Below, piece after piece: positions 63,621 to 64,000 of a DNA stretch of 64,000 nucleotides. Location: assembly GCA_036583965.1 (NCBI GenBank), contig JAZBQD010000021.1:16358266-16422265 (forward strand), in the 5' to 3' direction. Source of the stretch: Prunella strophiata. Lineage: Eukaryota; Chordata; Aves; Passeriformes; Prunellidae. The notes beneath the pieces were generated by a model. That model made no database searches. It worked only from the letters and a program-made list of their open reading frames with translations, and was not told the DNA's origin. The translations under genes were made by a program, and so were the position numbers. Each line of letters begins with the position of its first letter. The stretch's first letter is position 1.

Positions 63621-64000
63621 GTAAGGTTTTCCACCTCAAATTGCTGAAGAACCTTTCATAAATTCCTGATCTTCTTTCTCTCTTTAAAAAGTAAACCATT
63701 TTTTTAATTGTCTTTAATGGAAATGAAATCTGTGGAAAGTTCATCTAATCACTACCAACTTCTTATCAGAAAAGAACCTTGGAATTCAATATACAACACC
63801 TGTTGTACACAAGAAAGATTGAAAAAGCAAAGATTGTCACCATCATGGTAGAAAGTGAAGAAATACATTAGCAGAGTAACCTTGCAGAATAGTTGTCTGC
63901 ATTATGTTCAGAGTGGGCAGTAATACAACCAGATACAGCTCTCTGTTCTTTAAAGATAATCCACAATGACTCCAGTAAGACTGCTTAGCTTTTACCAGTA
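63621..64000 (+). other. CDYL2 intron 5 (start only)
   Basis: The first 380 bp follow donor CTG|GTAAGG. The sequence is AT-rich with nothing recognisable. The remaining coding exons (about 100 residues) should lie downstream. Confidence 0.8.

Overview
The window is vertebrate nuclear DNA and very probably comes from a bird. The evidence is a single gene with long introns, a CpG-island promoter, several CR1 LINE fragments (the typical avian repeat), an avian-type retroviral LTR and very few other repeats. A neoavian bird, perhaps a passerine, fits best, but the species cannot be named from the sequence.

Only one protein-coding gene is well supported: CDYL2 (chromodomain Y-like 2), on the + strand and running off the right edge. 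Five coding exons are visible: 11804-11827, 43586-44180, 52278-52495, 58729-58901 and 63410-63620. All have GT/AG borders, and the phases (0, 1, 0, 2, 0 at the exon ends) join into one open frame of 407 residues. The family length is about 506 residues, so roughly the last 100 residues, the end of the crotonase-like domain, lie beyond 64000. The protein reads methylated histone H3 through its N-terminal chromodomain. It carries a basic hinge and then a crotonase-fold domain whose two classical catalytic glutamates are replaced.

Layout. 1-10300 is intergenic DNA with one CR1 copy and no recognisable gene. About 10660-12620 is the CpG-island promoter with the tiny first coding exon. It also holds sequence signals for an alternative first exon, a possible poison exon and a possible divergent minus-strand transcript. 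11828-43585 is intron 1 (31.8 kb), with CR1 copies, one solo LTR and a CpG-rich patch with CTCF-like motifs near 29.4-29.8 kb. 44181-52277, 52496-58728 and 58902-63409 are introns 2 to 4, with old CR1 remnants, a perfect 14-bp-arm palindrome, a TA microsatellite and an 11-bp minisatellite.

No bacterial-style operon, CRISPR array or defence system is present, and I found no wholly new system. The items most worth checking are the alternative transcript structures in the CpG island and the intronic CpG/CTCF-like patch. They rest on splice-site and motif reading only, with no expression evidence.
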